Shown here: positions 1 to 5,470 of the stretch, piece after piece
Position numbering within the stretch: the stretch's first letter is position 1
Layout of the letters: every line of letters starts with the position of its first letter
Source: an uncultured Collinsella sp.
Lineage (GTDB): Bacteria > Actinomycetota > Coriobacteriia > Coriobacteriales > Coriobacteriaceae
Length of the DNA stretch: 6,141 nt
Assembly (NCBI GenBank): GCA_900554585.1
Contig: USHS01000087.1
Location: forward strand, 1-6,141
Reading direction: 5' to 3'
Translations under genes and position numbers: made by a program
Notes under the pieces: generated by a model
Databases searched by the model: none
Seen by the model: only the letters and a program-made list of their open reading frames with translations
Told to the model about the DNA's origin: nothing

Positions 1-57
1 GACCGACATCTCGGCATAGCGCGCATACTCGCGCCATCCCATCTTGTTCTCATCCAT
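1..57 (-). CDS. 5' fragment of an unidentified protein gene, cut by the left edge
   Basis: The minus strand opens at an ATG (57-55) and reads 19 codons without a stop to the window edge, giving MDENKMGWREYARYAEMSV. The start is supported by a strong Shine-Dalgarno, GGGGAGGTG on the minus strand (about 71-63), spaced five bases from the ATG. I do not recognise the protein. The short polar N-terminus followed by W-R-x-Y-x-R-Y is loosely reminiscent of small AtpZ/AtpI-type membrane proteins, but 19 residues are too few to claim this. It lies directly downstream of the xpt terminator, so it either depends on read-through from xpt or uses a promoter I cannot see. Confidence is high that a coding start is here and very low for function. 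Confidence 0.7.
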   Translation of the reverse strand, partial: MDENKMGWREYARYAEMSV

Positions 58-75
58 ATCAACACCTCCCCTCAT

Positions 76-111
76 AAAAAATGTGACAAAGGGAAAGTCC
101 CTTTGTCACAT
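76..111 (-). terminator. Rho-independent terminator of xpt
   Basis: A perfect 14-bp inverted repeat (81-94 paired with 98-111) has a three-base loop. Read on the minus strand it is followed at once by six T residues (81-76). It lies about 28 bases after the xpt stop codon. Stem plus U-tract is the classical intrinsic terminator layout. On the plus strand no T-run follows, so it acts for xpt only. The next gene's Shine-Dalgarno begins only a few bases beyond the T-run. Confidence 0.9.
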
Positions 112-138
112 CGCATACCAATCGCTTGTGTTGCGCGC

Positions 139-717
139 TTAGGCGAAGGTGATCTCGCCGGTATCGCAGTCCATATCGGCGATGCGGGCTAGGCTCTCAA
201 CGCGGAAGCCGCGCTCGCGGAGCTTATCGCCACCGCCCTGGAAGCCCTTCTCCACCGCAATGCCAATGCCGGATACCTCGGCACCTGCGGCCTCGCAGAT
301 CTTGATAAGACCCTCGAGCGCGCAGCCGTTGGCCAGGAAGTCGTCGATAATCAGGACCTTGTCGCCCTCGGACAGGAAGCGCTTGCCAACGATGACCGGG
401 TACTCCTTCTGCTTGGTAAAGGAATAGATGGTCGTGGCATACTGCTCGCCGTCGAGGTTGATGGACTGTGCCTTCTTGGCAAAGACCACCGGCACGCCGC
501 CAAAATGCTGGGCTGCAATGCAGGCCATACCAATGCCCGAAGCCTCGATCGTCAGGATCTTGTTGATCTCGACACCCTCGAACAGACGGGCCCACTCGGC
601 ACCCATGTGGTCGAACAGCTCAACGTCGCACTGGTGGTTGAGGAAGGCATCAACCTTAAGGACGTTACCGGCCTTTACGATGCCGTCATGGCGAATACGA
701 TCCTCAAGCTCCTGCAT
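139..717 (-). CDS. xpt: Xanthine phosphoribosyltransferase
   Basis: This cytosolic purine salvage enzyme converts xanthine and PRPP to XMP and pyrophosphate; the Bacillus enzyme is a dimer. The 192-residue length fits the family (about 190-194). The type I phosphoribosyltransferase PRPP-binding loop is visible as [13 protein letters not shown] at residues 121-133, with the conserved Asp pair. [10 protein letters not shown] (20-29), TIEASGIG (56-63), PVVFAKK (76-82) and YSFTKQ (98-103) match Xpt as I remember it from Bacillus subtilis. The C-terminal [10 protein letters not shown] (170-179) is also characteristic. The ATG start has AGAAGGGG seven bases upstream (minus strand, 732-725). The gene is followed by a strong terminator and preceded by about 160 non-coding bases after the transporter gene. 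Those bases lack the conserved core of the purine riboswitch that controls xpt in Bacillus. Confidence 0.96.
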   Translation of the reverse strand: MQELEDRIRHDGIVKAGNVLKVDAFLNHQCDVELFDHMGAEWARLFEGVEINKILTIEASGIGMACIAAQHFGGVPVVFAKKAQSINLDGEQYATTIYSFTKQKEYPVIVGKRFLSEGDKVLIIDDFLANGCALEGLIKICEAAGAEVSGIGIAVEKGFQGGGDKLRERGFRVESLARIADMDCDTGEITFA

Positions 718-732
718 GGCGCAACCCCTTCT

Positions 733-750
733 CGCGGCAACGATACCGCG
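733..750 (-). other. Short GC hairpin just upstream of the xpt ribosome binding site
   Basis: CGCGG (733-737) pairs with CCGCG (746-750) around an eight-base loop. On the xpt transcript this 5-bp stem would end one or two bases before the AGAAGGGG Shine-Dalgarno. It is too short to call a regulator with confidence. It could be a minor leader structure or chance in GC-rich DNA. The rest of the 718-877 gap holds a G-rich tract (786-803 on the minus strand) and an isolated TATAGT -10-like hexamer (823-818) without a matching -35. I see no clear xpt promoter and no terminator for the upstream transporter gene. Confidence 0.25.
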
Positions 751-877
751 CGATTAATAAACGTTGTTCGATAGTCTACCACGGACCTACCCCCGCCCGC
801 CCCACAAGCCGCATCGCACTATAAAGCTGCAAGACCAGTAGATAGGCCCGATTCGTGGCAGACAGCCTCCCAACACG

Positions 878-2182
878 CTAATGCCGGGTGCGCGTCCTCA
901 CCAAACGTACCAATGTGAGCGCAAAGCCCACGGTAGCAACGGCCATCAGCACGTAGAATACCAAACGAAAGCCAAAGAGGAACACGTCCGGACGACCCGC
1001 CACATAGCTCGTGACCGTCTTGCCCATCGCCGCGCTCGTCTGTCCATACAGGATGCGCGAGGACGCCGTAATACCCAGCGCTATGCCCGCATAGCGCGCC
1101 AAGCTGCTCAAGCTGCCCGCAAAGCCAAGCGCCTCACGCGGAGCCGAACCCATATACAGCGAATTATTGGGACTCTGGAAGATCGACGTGCCGCACGACA
1201 TAAACGCGACGCAGCACACAATCATCAAGATGGGAGAGTGCTCGTCAAGCGTGCTCACCGCAAAGAGACCGCACACGTACACGCCCAGGCCAACGGCCGT
1301 GGGCGCTTCACAACCAACACGGTCGGACACCGAGCCCGAAAGCGGGCCCACAAAGGCATTCACGACCGGCATCGCCAAAAACAACAGGCCGGAGATATCG
1401 GAGCTAAAGCCGTGGGCATCCTGAAAGTAGAACGGCAGCACAAACTCGGAGGCACCGATACCCACGAACACGATAAGCATGCAAGCCAGGTTAATCGTGA
1501 AAGCCGAGCTCGCAAAGCAGCGACGCGCCGCCTCTGTCAACGGCATAGGGCGTTCGCCAGCCTCCGGCTTCACATGCGGCAGCGTATAGAGTCCCACGAT
1601 AAACGAGATTACGCCAATGGGCAGATTGATAAGGAAGATGCTCTCCCAGGGAAAGCTCGCCACCAGCACGCCGCCGAGCACGGGGCCGCACATCATGCCA
1701 AGAGCCACAAAGGTCGCCAGAATGCCCATGGCACGGCCGCGCTCACGCGCCGGAAACGACTCGGTGATGATGCCCATATTGTTGGCCATCGCGGCGGCAC
1801 AGCCAATGCCCTGCACGAAACGCGCCAAGATAAGCACCTCGAGCGAAGCCGAAAGCCCGCAAAGCAACGAGCCGCCCGTAAAGACGATTACACCAAGCTG
1901 GAACACATTCACCTTGCCGCGCACATCGCCCAAGCGGCCAAACGGCAGCATGGCGACGCACGTCGCGAGCAGATACACCGAGCTCACGAGCTGAATGCGG
2001 TCGAGACCCACCCCCAGCTCCTTTTGCATCATTGGGAGCGCCACCGTCACGATGCTCGCATCCAGACACGCCATAAAGGTCATGACGAGCACGGTGAACA
2101 GAATCGCCCATTTATTCTTACCGTGGGTGTCGCCCTCTAGGGCAATGTGTTCGCGGCGCAGCTGCTCGGCAGTTTTCTCCAT
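878..2182 (-). CDS. MFS transporter, DHA2-like drug/proton antiporter family
   Basis: This is an inner-membrane secondary transporter of the major facilitator superfamily, probably a proton-coupled exporter; the substrate cannot be read from sequence. In the 434-residue form starting at ATG 2182 I see about twelve hydrophobic segments, six per half, split by a polar loop near residues 202-225. Motifs: LDASIVTVALP (40-50, DHA2 motif D1), GRLGDVRGKV (82-91, motif A), LARFVQGIG (119-127, with the conserved Arg), GPVLGG (166-171, motif C, typical of antiporters) and W-E-x-I-F-L-I-N-x-P-x-G (179-190). A degenerate second motif A is GSVSDRVG (283-290). The upstream in-frame TTG at 2209 is rejected because the ATG has AAAGGA five bases away. 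Typical DHA2 members have fourteen segments; this one is shorter. It is separated from metY by a terminator and has no obvious regulator beside it. Confidence 0.9.
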   Translation of the reverse strand: MEKTAEQLRREHIALEGDTHGKNKWAILFTVLVMTFMACLDASIVTVALPMMQKELGVGLDRIQLVSSVYLLATCVAMLPFGRLGDVRGKVNVFQLGVIVFTGGSLLCGLSASLEVLILARFVQGIGCAAAMANNMGIITESFPARERGRAMGILATFVALGMMCGPVLGGVLVASFPWESIFLINLPIGVISFIVGLYTLPHVKPEAGERPMPLTEAARRCFASSAFTINLACMLIVFVGIGASEFVLPFYFQDAHGFSSDISGLLFLAMPVVNAFVGPLSGSVSDRVGCEAPTAVGLGVYVCGLFAVSTLDEHSPILMIVCCVAFMSCGTSIFQSPNNSLYMGSAPREALGFAGSLSSLARYAGIALGITASSRILYGQTSAAMGKTVTSYVAGRPDVFLFGFRLVFYVLMAVATVGFALTLVRLVRTRTRH

Positions 2183-2207
2183 GTATATCCTTTCTATCGT
2201 GCAACGC

Positions 2208-2254
2208 AAAAACGGGACCCCAATCGCCTACAAACGGACACGATCGGGGTCCCG
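2208..2254 (-). terminator. Rho-independent terminator of metY
   Basis: Nine perfect base pairs (2213-2221 with 2246-2254, CGGGACCCC against GGGGTCCCG) extend through one mismatch into four more pairs (2223-2226 with 2241-2244). The loop is 14 bases. On the minus strand five T residues (2212-2208) follow directly. It lies about 70 bases after the metY stop and only about 25 bases before the transporter's ATG, so it could also act as a leader attenuator for the transporter if a promoter lies in 2255-2323. Confidence 0.88.
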
Positions 2255-2323
2255 CCTACGGAATCGGAACTATGAGGACGTCGTCAGCCGAAAAGCCGTC
2301 CCACGCCTCGCACGCACGCTAGC

Positions 2324-3607
2324 CTAGCACTGCTCGAGCGCCTGCTCAAGGTCGGCAATCAGATCGGCCGTGTCCTCGAGGCCGCACGACAGGCGCACCA
2401 TGTCGGCGGAGATGCCACAGGCGATGAGCTCCTCATCGTTCATCTGGCGATGTGTGGCATTAGCGGGATGCAGGCAGCAAGTGCGTGCGTCGGCCACGTG
2501 TGTGGCGATCTGGGCGAGCTTGAGGCTCTTCATAAAGGTCTCGGCCGCCGCACGACCACCGTTAAAGCCAAAGCTCACAACACCGCAGGTACCGTTGGGC
2601 ATGTACTTCTGAGCCAGGTCATAGTACTTGTCGCCCTCCAGGCCCGGATAGCTCACGAAGCGCACCTTGGGATGGCTCTGCAGGAACTTGGCAACGGCCA
2701 GGCCGTTCTCACAATGACGCGGCATGCGCACATGGAGGCTCTCGAGCGAGCTGTTCAGGAAGAACGCCGCCTGCGGGTTCTGCATGGGGCCAAGGTCGCG
2801 CATGAGCTGCGCGGTGGCCTTGGTAATGAAGGCACCCTCGCGACCGAACTTCTCGGCATAGGTCACGCCGTGGTAGCTCTCGTCGGGCGTGGTGAGACCC
2901 GGGAACTTGTCCGCATGGGCCATCCAGTCAAACTGGCCGTGATCGACGATTACGCCACCCAGGTAGGCAGCATGTCCATCCATGTACTTGGTGGTGGAGT
3001 GCGTGACGATGTCGGCACCCCACTCAAAGGGACGGCACATTACGGGTGTCGGGAAGGTGTTGTCGACCATCAGCGGCACGCCGTGGTCATGTGCGGCCTT
3101 GGCAAAGCGCTCAATATCGAGCACGGCAAGGGCGGGGTTGGCGATCGTCTCGCCAAAGACGAGCTTGGTATTGGGTTGAAAGGCCGCCTCGAGCTCTTCA
3201 TCAGTGCAGTCGGGGGCAACGAAGGTGCAGGTCAAACCCATGCGCTCCATGGTATGGGCGAGCAGGTTATAGGTACCGCCGTAGATGGCAGAGCTCGCGA
3301 CCACGTGATCGCCGGCACCGGCCACGTTAAAGATCGCGAGGAAGTTCGCAGCCATACCCGAGCTCGTGAGCATAGCGGCAGTGCCGCCCTCCATCTCGCA
3401 GATCTTGGCGGCAACCAGATCGCACGTGGGGTTCTGTAGACGGCTGTAGAAGTAACCCGACTCCTCCAGGTCAAACAGCTTGCCCATGTGCTCGGACGTG
3501 TCGTACTTCCACGTGGTGGACTGGTAGATGGGCACCTGGCGCGGCTCCGCGTCGCCCGGGCGATAGCCGCCCTGAACACATGTGGTACCGATAGTCTGCT
3601 CGCTCAT
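2324..3607 (-). CDS. metY: O-acetylhomoserine sulfhydrylase (aminocarboxypropyltransferase)
   Basis: This cytosolic PLP enzyme of the Cys/Met metabolism (gamma-family) fold makes homocysteine from O-acetylhomoserine and sulfide, a direct-sulfhydrylation route to methionine. The 427-residue length is normal for MetY and longer than MetB/MetC (about 380-400). The Schiff-base lysine is K207 in HSTTKYMDGH. Phosphate-binding YSRLQNPT is at 54-61, SSGMAA at 82-87 and the cofactor-facing Asp in VDNTFPTP at 181-188. Gly-rich LGGVIVDHG follows the lysine, as in OAH sulfhydrylases. The ATG start has AAGGGAG six bases upstream (3620-3614, minus strand). It is transcribed divergently from the cysteine-rich redox-family gene and ends in its own terminator. 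A MetB/MetC or methionine gamma-lyase assignment is less likely because of the length and the YFYSRLQNPT/HGVTY regions. No SAM riboswitch is apparent in the short leader. Confidence 0.93.
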   Translation of the reverse strand: MSEQTIGTTCVQGGYRPGDAEPRQVPIYQSTTWKYDTSEHMGKLFDLEESGYFYSRLQNPTCDLVAAKICEMEGGTAAMLTSSGMAANFLAIFNVAGAGDHVVASSAIYGGTYNLLAHTMERMGLTCTFVAPDCTDEELEAAFQPNTKLVFGETIANPALAVLDIERFAKAAHDHGVPLMVDNTFPTPVMCRPFEWGADIVTHSTTKYMDGHAAYLGGVIVDHGQFDWMAHADKFPGLTTPDESYHGVTYAEKFGREGAFITKATAQLMRDLGPMQNPQAAFFLNSSLESLHVRMPRHCENGLAVAKFLQSHPKVRFVSYPGLEGDKYYDLAQKYMPNGTCGVVSFGFNGGRAAAETFMKSLKLAQIATHVADARTCCLHPANATHRQMNDEELIACGISADMVRLSCGLEDTADLIADLEQALEQC

Positions 3608-3646
3608 ATCTAGCTCCCTTGCCTGGGTTTTAGTTTTATTCGGTTC

Positions 3647-3675
3647 ACGATACCGCTACCCTGCACCCCTCTCAA
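3647..3675 (-). promoter_or_regulatory. Candidate metY promoter
   Basis: On the minus strand TTGAGA (3675-3670, five of six to the -35 consensus) is followed after exactly 17 bases by TATCGT (3652-3647, four of six to -10). This would start the transcript near 3640, about 33 bases before the metY ATG. The -35 hexamer sits inside one copy of the TCTCAACC motif described as a candidate operator. The assignment comes from pattern only. Confidence 0.35.
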
Positions 3676-3730
3676 CCCATCCCCAAGGTAGGTTATGAGA
3701 CAAATGCATCAAGGGTGTTTGTCTCAACCT
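3670..3730. promoter_or_regulatory. Candidate shared operator: repeated TCTCAACC-type motifs between divergent genes
   Basis: TCTCAACC occurs at 3670-3677 and again at 3722-3729. An inverted copy with two extra bases, GGTTATGAGA, lies at 3691-3700. The second and third copies form an imperfect inverted repeat, AGGTT-AT-GAGACAAA (3690-3704) against TTTGTCTCAACCT (3718-3730): thirteen pairs with a two-base bulge and a 13-base loop. The set lies in the roughly 230-base region between the divergent starts of metY and the C_GCAxxG gene and overlaps the proposed metY -35. No T-run flanks it in a terminator-like way, so a protein-binding site is more likely than a terminator. The binding protein is unknown. 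Confidence 0.4.
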
Positions 3731-3794
3731 TAGGCATTTGTTCGATAGATAGAAATGAGGCATAGATGGAGCTCTCGATGGTTACATGTACCGG

Positions 3795-3822
3795 CACGGG
3801 TACCATAGGCGGGTACACCGTG
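3795..3822 (+). promoter_or_regulatory. Leader hairpin directly before the Shine-Dalgarno of the C_GCAxxG gene
   Basis: CACGGGTACC (3795-3804) pairs with GGTACACCGTG (3812-3822) to give ten base pairs with one bulged A (3817) and a seven-base loop (3805-3811). The stem ends three bases before the AAGGAG ribosome binding site (3826-3831) of the plus-strand gene. Such placement can affect ribosome loading or mRNA stability. If translation instead began at ATG 3766, the hairpin would be inside coding sequence. The structure is seen directly; the role is inferred. Confidence 0.4.
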
Positions 3823-3837
3823 ACCAAGGAGACAACG

Positions 3838-4284
3838 ATGAAGCAAATCGATACGGCCCAGCTCGACATCAACGCCTGTCAGGCACAGGCTGCCGAATAC
3901 CACGCCCGTGGTTTTAACTGCGCACAGGCCGTCGCCTGCACGCTCGCGCCCGCCGTCGGGCTCGACCCCCAGGTCGCCTTTACCCTCACCGAGGGCTTTG
4001 GCGCCGGCATGGGCGGCATGACCGAAACCTGCGGCGCCATCTCGGGCGCCGTGGCCATCATGGGCTTCGTGATGAGCGACGGCATGGAAAACCCCAAGAC
4101 CAAGGGCCGGACCTACAAGCTGTCGCGCGAAATCGCCAAGCGTTTTGGCGAGAAGAACACGACGACCGTCTGCGGCACGCTCAAGGGCATCGGATCGGAT
4201 AAGGGTCCGCTCCGCAGCTGCCCCGGTTGCATCGACGATGCCATCGAGATCGCCTGCGATGTGCTAAAGCAGCTCGCCGAGTAG
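3838..4284 (+). CDS. C_GCAxxG_C_C family protein, putative redox-active cysteine protein
   Basis: This 148-residue protein belongs to the C_GCAxxG_C_C family, small cysteine-rich proteins thought to be redox-active, often of anaerobes; no reaction is firmly known. Visible signatures are GFNCAQAV (25-32), FGAGMGGMTETCGAISGA (54-71) with the central C65, then VCGTLKG (111-117) and a C-P-G-C pair at 128-131. There are eight cysteines (14, 28, 34, 65, 112, 128, 131, 140), enough for disulfides or metal binding. No signal peptide or membrane segment is seen, so it is probably cytosolic. I chose ATG 3838 because AAGGAG lies six bases upstream (3826-3831). An in-frame ATG at 3766 would add 24 residues but has only GAGG (3757-3760) before it. 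It is divergent from metY and convergent with the YigZ-family gene. A role linked to sulfur or thiol metabolism is a guess from that neighbourhood. Confidence 0.88.
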   Translation: MKQIDTAQLDINACQAQAAEYHARGFNCAQAVACTLAPAVGLDPQVAFTLTEGFGAGMGGMTETCGAISGAVAIMGFVMSDGMENPKTKGRTYKLSREIAKRFGEKNTTTVCGTLKGIGSDKGPLRSCPGCIDDAIEIACDVLKQLAE

Positions 4285-4297
4285 ACGGCATCAACAT

Positions 4298-4348
4298 AAA
4301 ACGACGGCCGGCGCGCTTGGGATCCATCCAAAAGCACGCCGGCCGTCG
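4298..4348 (-). terminator. Intrinsic terminator of the YigZ-family gene, between convergent genes
   Basis: Twelve perfect base pairs (4302-4313 with 4337-4348), a mismatch, and four further pairs (4315-4318 with 4332-4335) form a very GC-rich hairpin. Short outer arms GACGGC (4284-4289) and GCCGTC (4348-4353) could extend it. On the minus strand four T residues (4301-4298) follow, which fits termination of the YigZ-family transcript three bases after its stop. On the plus strand the hairpin begins 17 bases after the C_GCAxxG stop but lacks a T-run, so it would be a weak intrinsic terminator in that direction. Confidence 0.8.
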
Positions 4349-4351
4349 CCG

Positions 4352-4987
4352 TCAGAACTCGGCAAATTCGGGAGCGCCGACCTCGATCTCCTCGCGTCCC
4401 GCCATAAGCTCGCGCATCTTGGCGCAAAATGGCTCCTGCTCCCCCGCCTTAAACACCAAGTGAAGTGTCACGGCATCCGCGAAATCGGTATCCGAAACCT
4501 TGGCACCCGAATCCTGCGCCAAACGAAGCACCTGCTCATACTGCGGATAGGTCACATGCACGTCAACCGGCACGACGCTTGTCATCTCAACGATCTGCCC
4601 TGCCTCCTGAGCCGCGGCCACCGCCGCCTGCGTCGCCGCGGTATAGGCGCGCACCAAGCCACCAGGCCCCAACAGCGTGCCACCAAAATAGCGCGTCACC
4701 ACGCAGCAAACATTTTTGAGCCCCGCGCCACGCAGCACCTCGAGCGTCGGCATACCGCTCGTGCGGCTCGGCTCACCATCATCGCTCTGGCGCTCGCGTC
4801 CATCGACCAAAATCCACGCGGGAACATTATGCCGAGCGTCATAATGACGCTTGCGAACCATCTCGATAAAGGCATTCGCCTCATCCTCGGACTCAATATG
4901 GACCAGCTGGGCAATAAACCGGCTCTTACGGTCCACAAACTCGCCCGAAGCCTCAATATTCGATTGCAAAGTAAAATAGCTGTCCAA
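4352..4987 (-). CDS. yigZ: YigZ/IMPACT (UPF0029) family protein
   Basis: This is a small cytosolic protein of the YigZ/YvyE group, related to the RWD-less part of eukaryotic IMPACT. Family members have been linked to translation or nucleic-acid binding, but the bacterial role is not settled. The 211-residue length is typical. The UPF0029 domain spans roughly residues 15-125, with KSRFIA (21-26), ARHNVPAWIL (51-60), RQSDDGEPS (66-74) and VTRYFGGTLLGPGGLVRAY (97-115) as hallmarks. A DUF1949-like C-terminal domain covers about 140-200. The frame has a stop (TGA, 4999-4997) just upstream and no early ATG, so initiation must be at TTG. Of two adjacent TTG codons (4990 and 4987), 4987 has the better spacing, seven bases, to GAGG (4998-4995). 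It lies downstream of rnpB with its own candidate promoter and ends at a strong hairpin terminator. Confidence 0.92.
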   Translation of the reverse strand: MDSYFTLQSNIEASGEFVDRKSRFIAQLVHIESEDEANAFIEMVRKRHYDARHNVPAWILVDGRERQSDDGEPSRTSGMPTLEVLRGAGLKNVCCVVTRYFGGTLLGPGGLVRAYTAATQAAVAAAQEAGQIVEMTSVVPVDVHVTYPQYEQVLRLAQDSGAKVSDTDFADAVTLHLVFKAGEQEPFCAKMRELMAGREEIEVGAPEFAEF

Positions 4988-5030
4988 CAAAGCCCCTCAA
5001 CAAAACTAAGCGCGGCAACAAACAGCCTCA

Positions 5031-5061
5031 ATAATACGGCAAAGGCCGTACCGATTGTCAG
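5031..5061 (-). promoter_or_regulatory. Candidate promoter of the YigZ-family gene
   Basis: On the minus strand CTGACA (5061-5056, five of six to -35) and TATTAT (5036-5031, five of six to -10) are separated by 19 bases, slightly long. A 6-bp hairpin with an AAAG loop (5035-5050, plus-strand reading) lies in the spacer and overlaps the -10. Transcription would begin near 5024, about 37 bases before the TTG start. The site lies in the 80-base gap after the rnpB terminator, where a promoter is needed. Confidence 0.35.
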
Positions 5062-5067
5062 GGTAAC

Positions 5068-5085
5068 AAAAATGCCAAGTGGGCC
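5068..5085 (-). terminator. 3' end and terminator of rnpB
   Basis: On the minus strand the 3' arm of RNase P helix P1, ending GGCA (5076-5073), is followed immediately by five T residues (5072-5068). The P1 helix itself, pairing with 5424-5436, supplies the stem. This marks the RNA's 3' end at about 5073-5068. Confidence 0.7.
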
Positions 5086-5438
5086 TATAAGCCGGGTTCT
5101 GTCGTGAACGATCATTTATCTTGTCTGCACGTTACCGTGCAGCTCCACGCACGCTACCCGAACGCGGACCGGGCCGGCCCATAGCGTTCCTATTCGCGCT
5201 TGCTCCGGATGGGGCTTGCCAAGCCGCCGTGTTGCCACGACGCTGGTGGTCTCTTACACCACCGTTTCAGCTTTTCCCTTTACGCCTTGCGGCGCAGGTG
5301 GGAGTCTTCTTTTCTGCGGCGCTTTCCGTCGGATCACTCCGCCCGGCCGTTAGCCGGCATCCCGCCCTCTGGAGCCCGGACTTTCCTCACGCGTGCTGCA
5401 AGCAGCACATCGCGCGACCGTCTGGCCCACTCAGCAGT
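5073..5438 (-). ncRNA. rnpB: RNase P RNA, bacterial type A
   Basis: This is the catalytic RNA of ribonuclease P, which removes 5' leaders from pre-tRNAs together with the RnpA protein. Read on the minus strand, the near-universal 5' block GAGGAAAGTCCGGGCT lies at 5388-5373. The 3' block ACAGAACCCGGCTTATAGG lies at 5102-5084. Between them are a GTAAGAG block (about 5258-5252), CCGGAGCAAG...AATAGG (about 5209-5190) and GATAAATGA (about 5120-5112). The ends pair as P1: 5436-5424 with 5085-5073, thirteen pairs including two G-U. The length of about 366 fits type A RNAs. The 5' end is set by the P1 helix and by an extended -10 just upstream. The open frames across this region on either strand are not real genes. 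Confidence 0.96.
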
Positions 5439-5443
5439 GCAAG

Positions 5444-5470
5444 AGTGTAGCACACCGTTGCCGCAAGCAA
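5444..5470 (-). promoter_or_regulatory. Candidate rnpB promoter
   Basis: On the minus strand TGC precedes TACACT (5449-5444), an extended -10 type element, placed about six bases before the expected RNA 5' end near 5438. The -35 is poor: TTGCTT (5470-5465) at 15-base spacing, or ATTGCT at 16. An extended -10 can compensate for that. The call rests on position plus the -10. Confidence 0.4.

Noticed and set aside
881..2140. Long plus-strand open frame of about 419 codons antisense to the transporter gene
   Set aside because: It is the mirror frame of a well-supported transporter. Its translation is rich in Arg, His and Ala with no domain and no sensible ribosome binding site.
2182..2209. TTG at 2209 as the transporter start
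   Set aside because: ATG 2182 has a well-spaced AAAGGA, and the extra nine residues would place the start close to the terminator T-run with no ribosome binding site.
2450..3439. Plus-strand open frame of about 329 codons antisense to metY
   Set aside because: It overlaps metY, whose motifs and catalytic lysine are clear. The antisense product shows only composition typical of GC-rich shadow frames.
3608..3765. SAM riboswitch in front of metY
   Set aside because: The leader from the proposed promoter is only about 33 bases, and no SAM aptamer core is visible in the region.
4460..5107. Plus-strand frame of about 215 codons antisense to the YigZ-family gene
   Set aside because: It is a shadow of the YigZ-family gene and runs into rnpB; no domain or ribosome binding site.
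5121..5450. Open frames across the RNase P RNA region
   Set aside because: They coincide with rnpB, whose conserved blocks are unmistakable; low-complexity Arg/Pro/Ser products confirm they are not genes.
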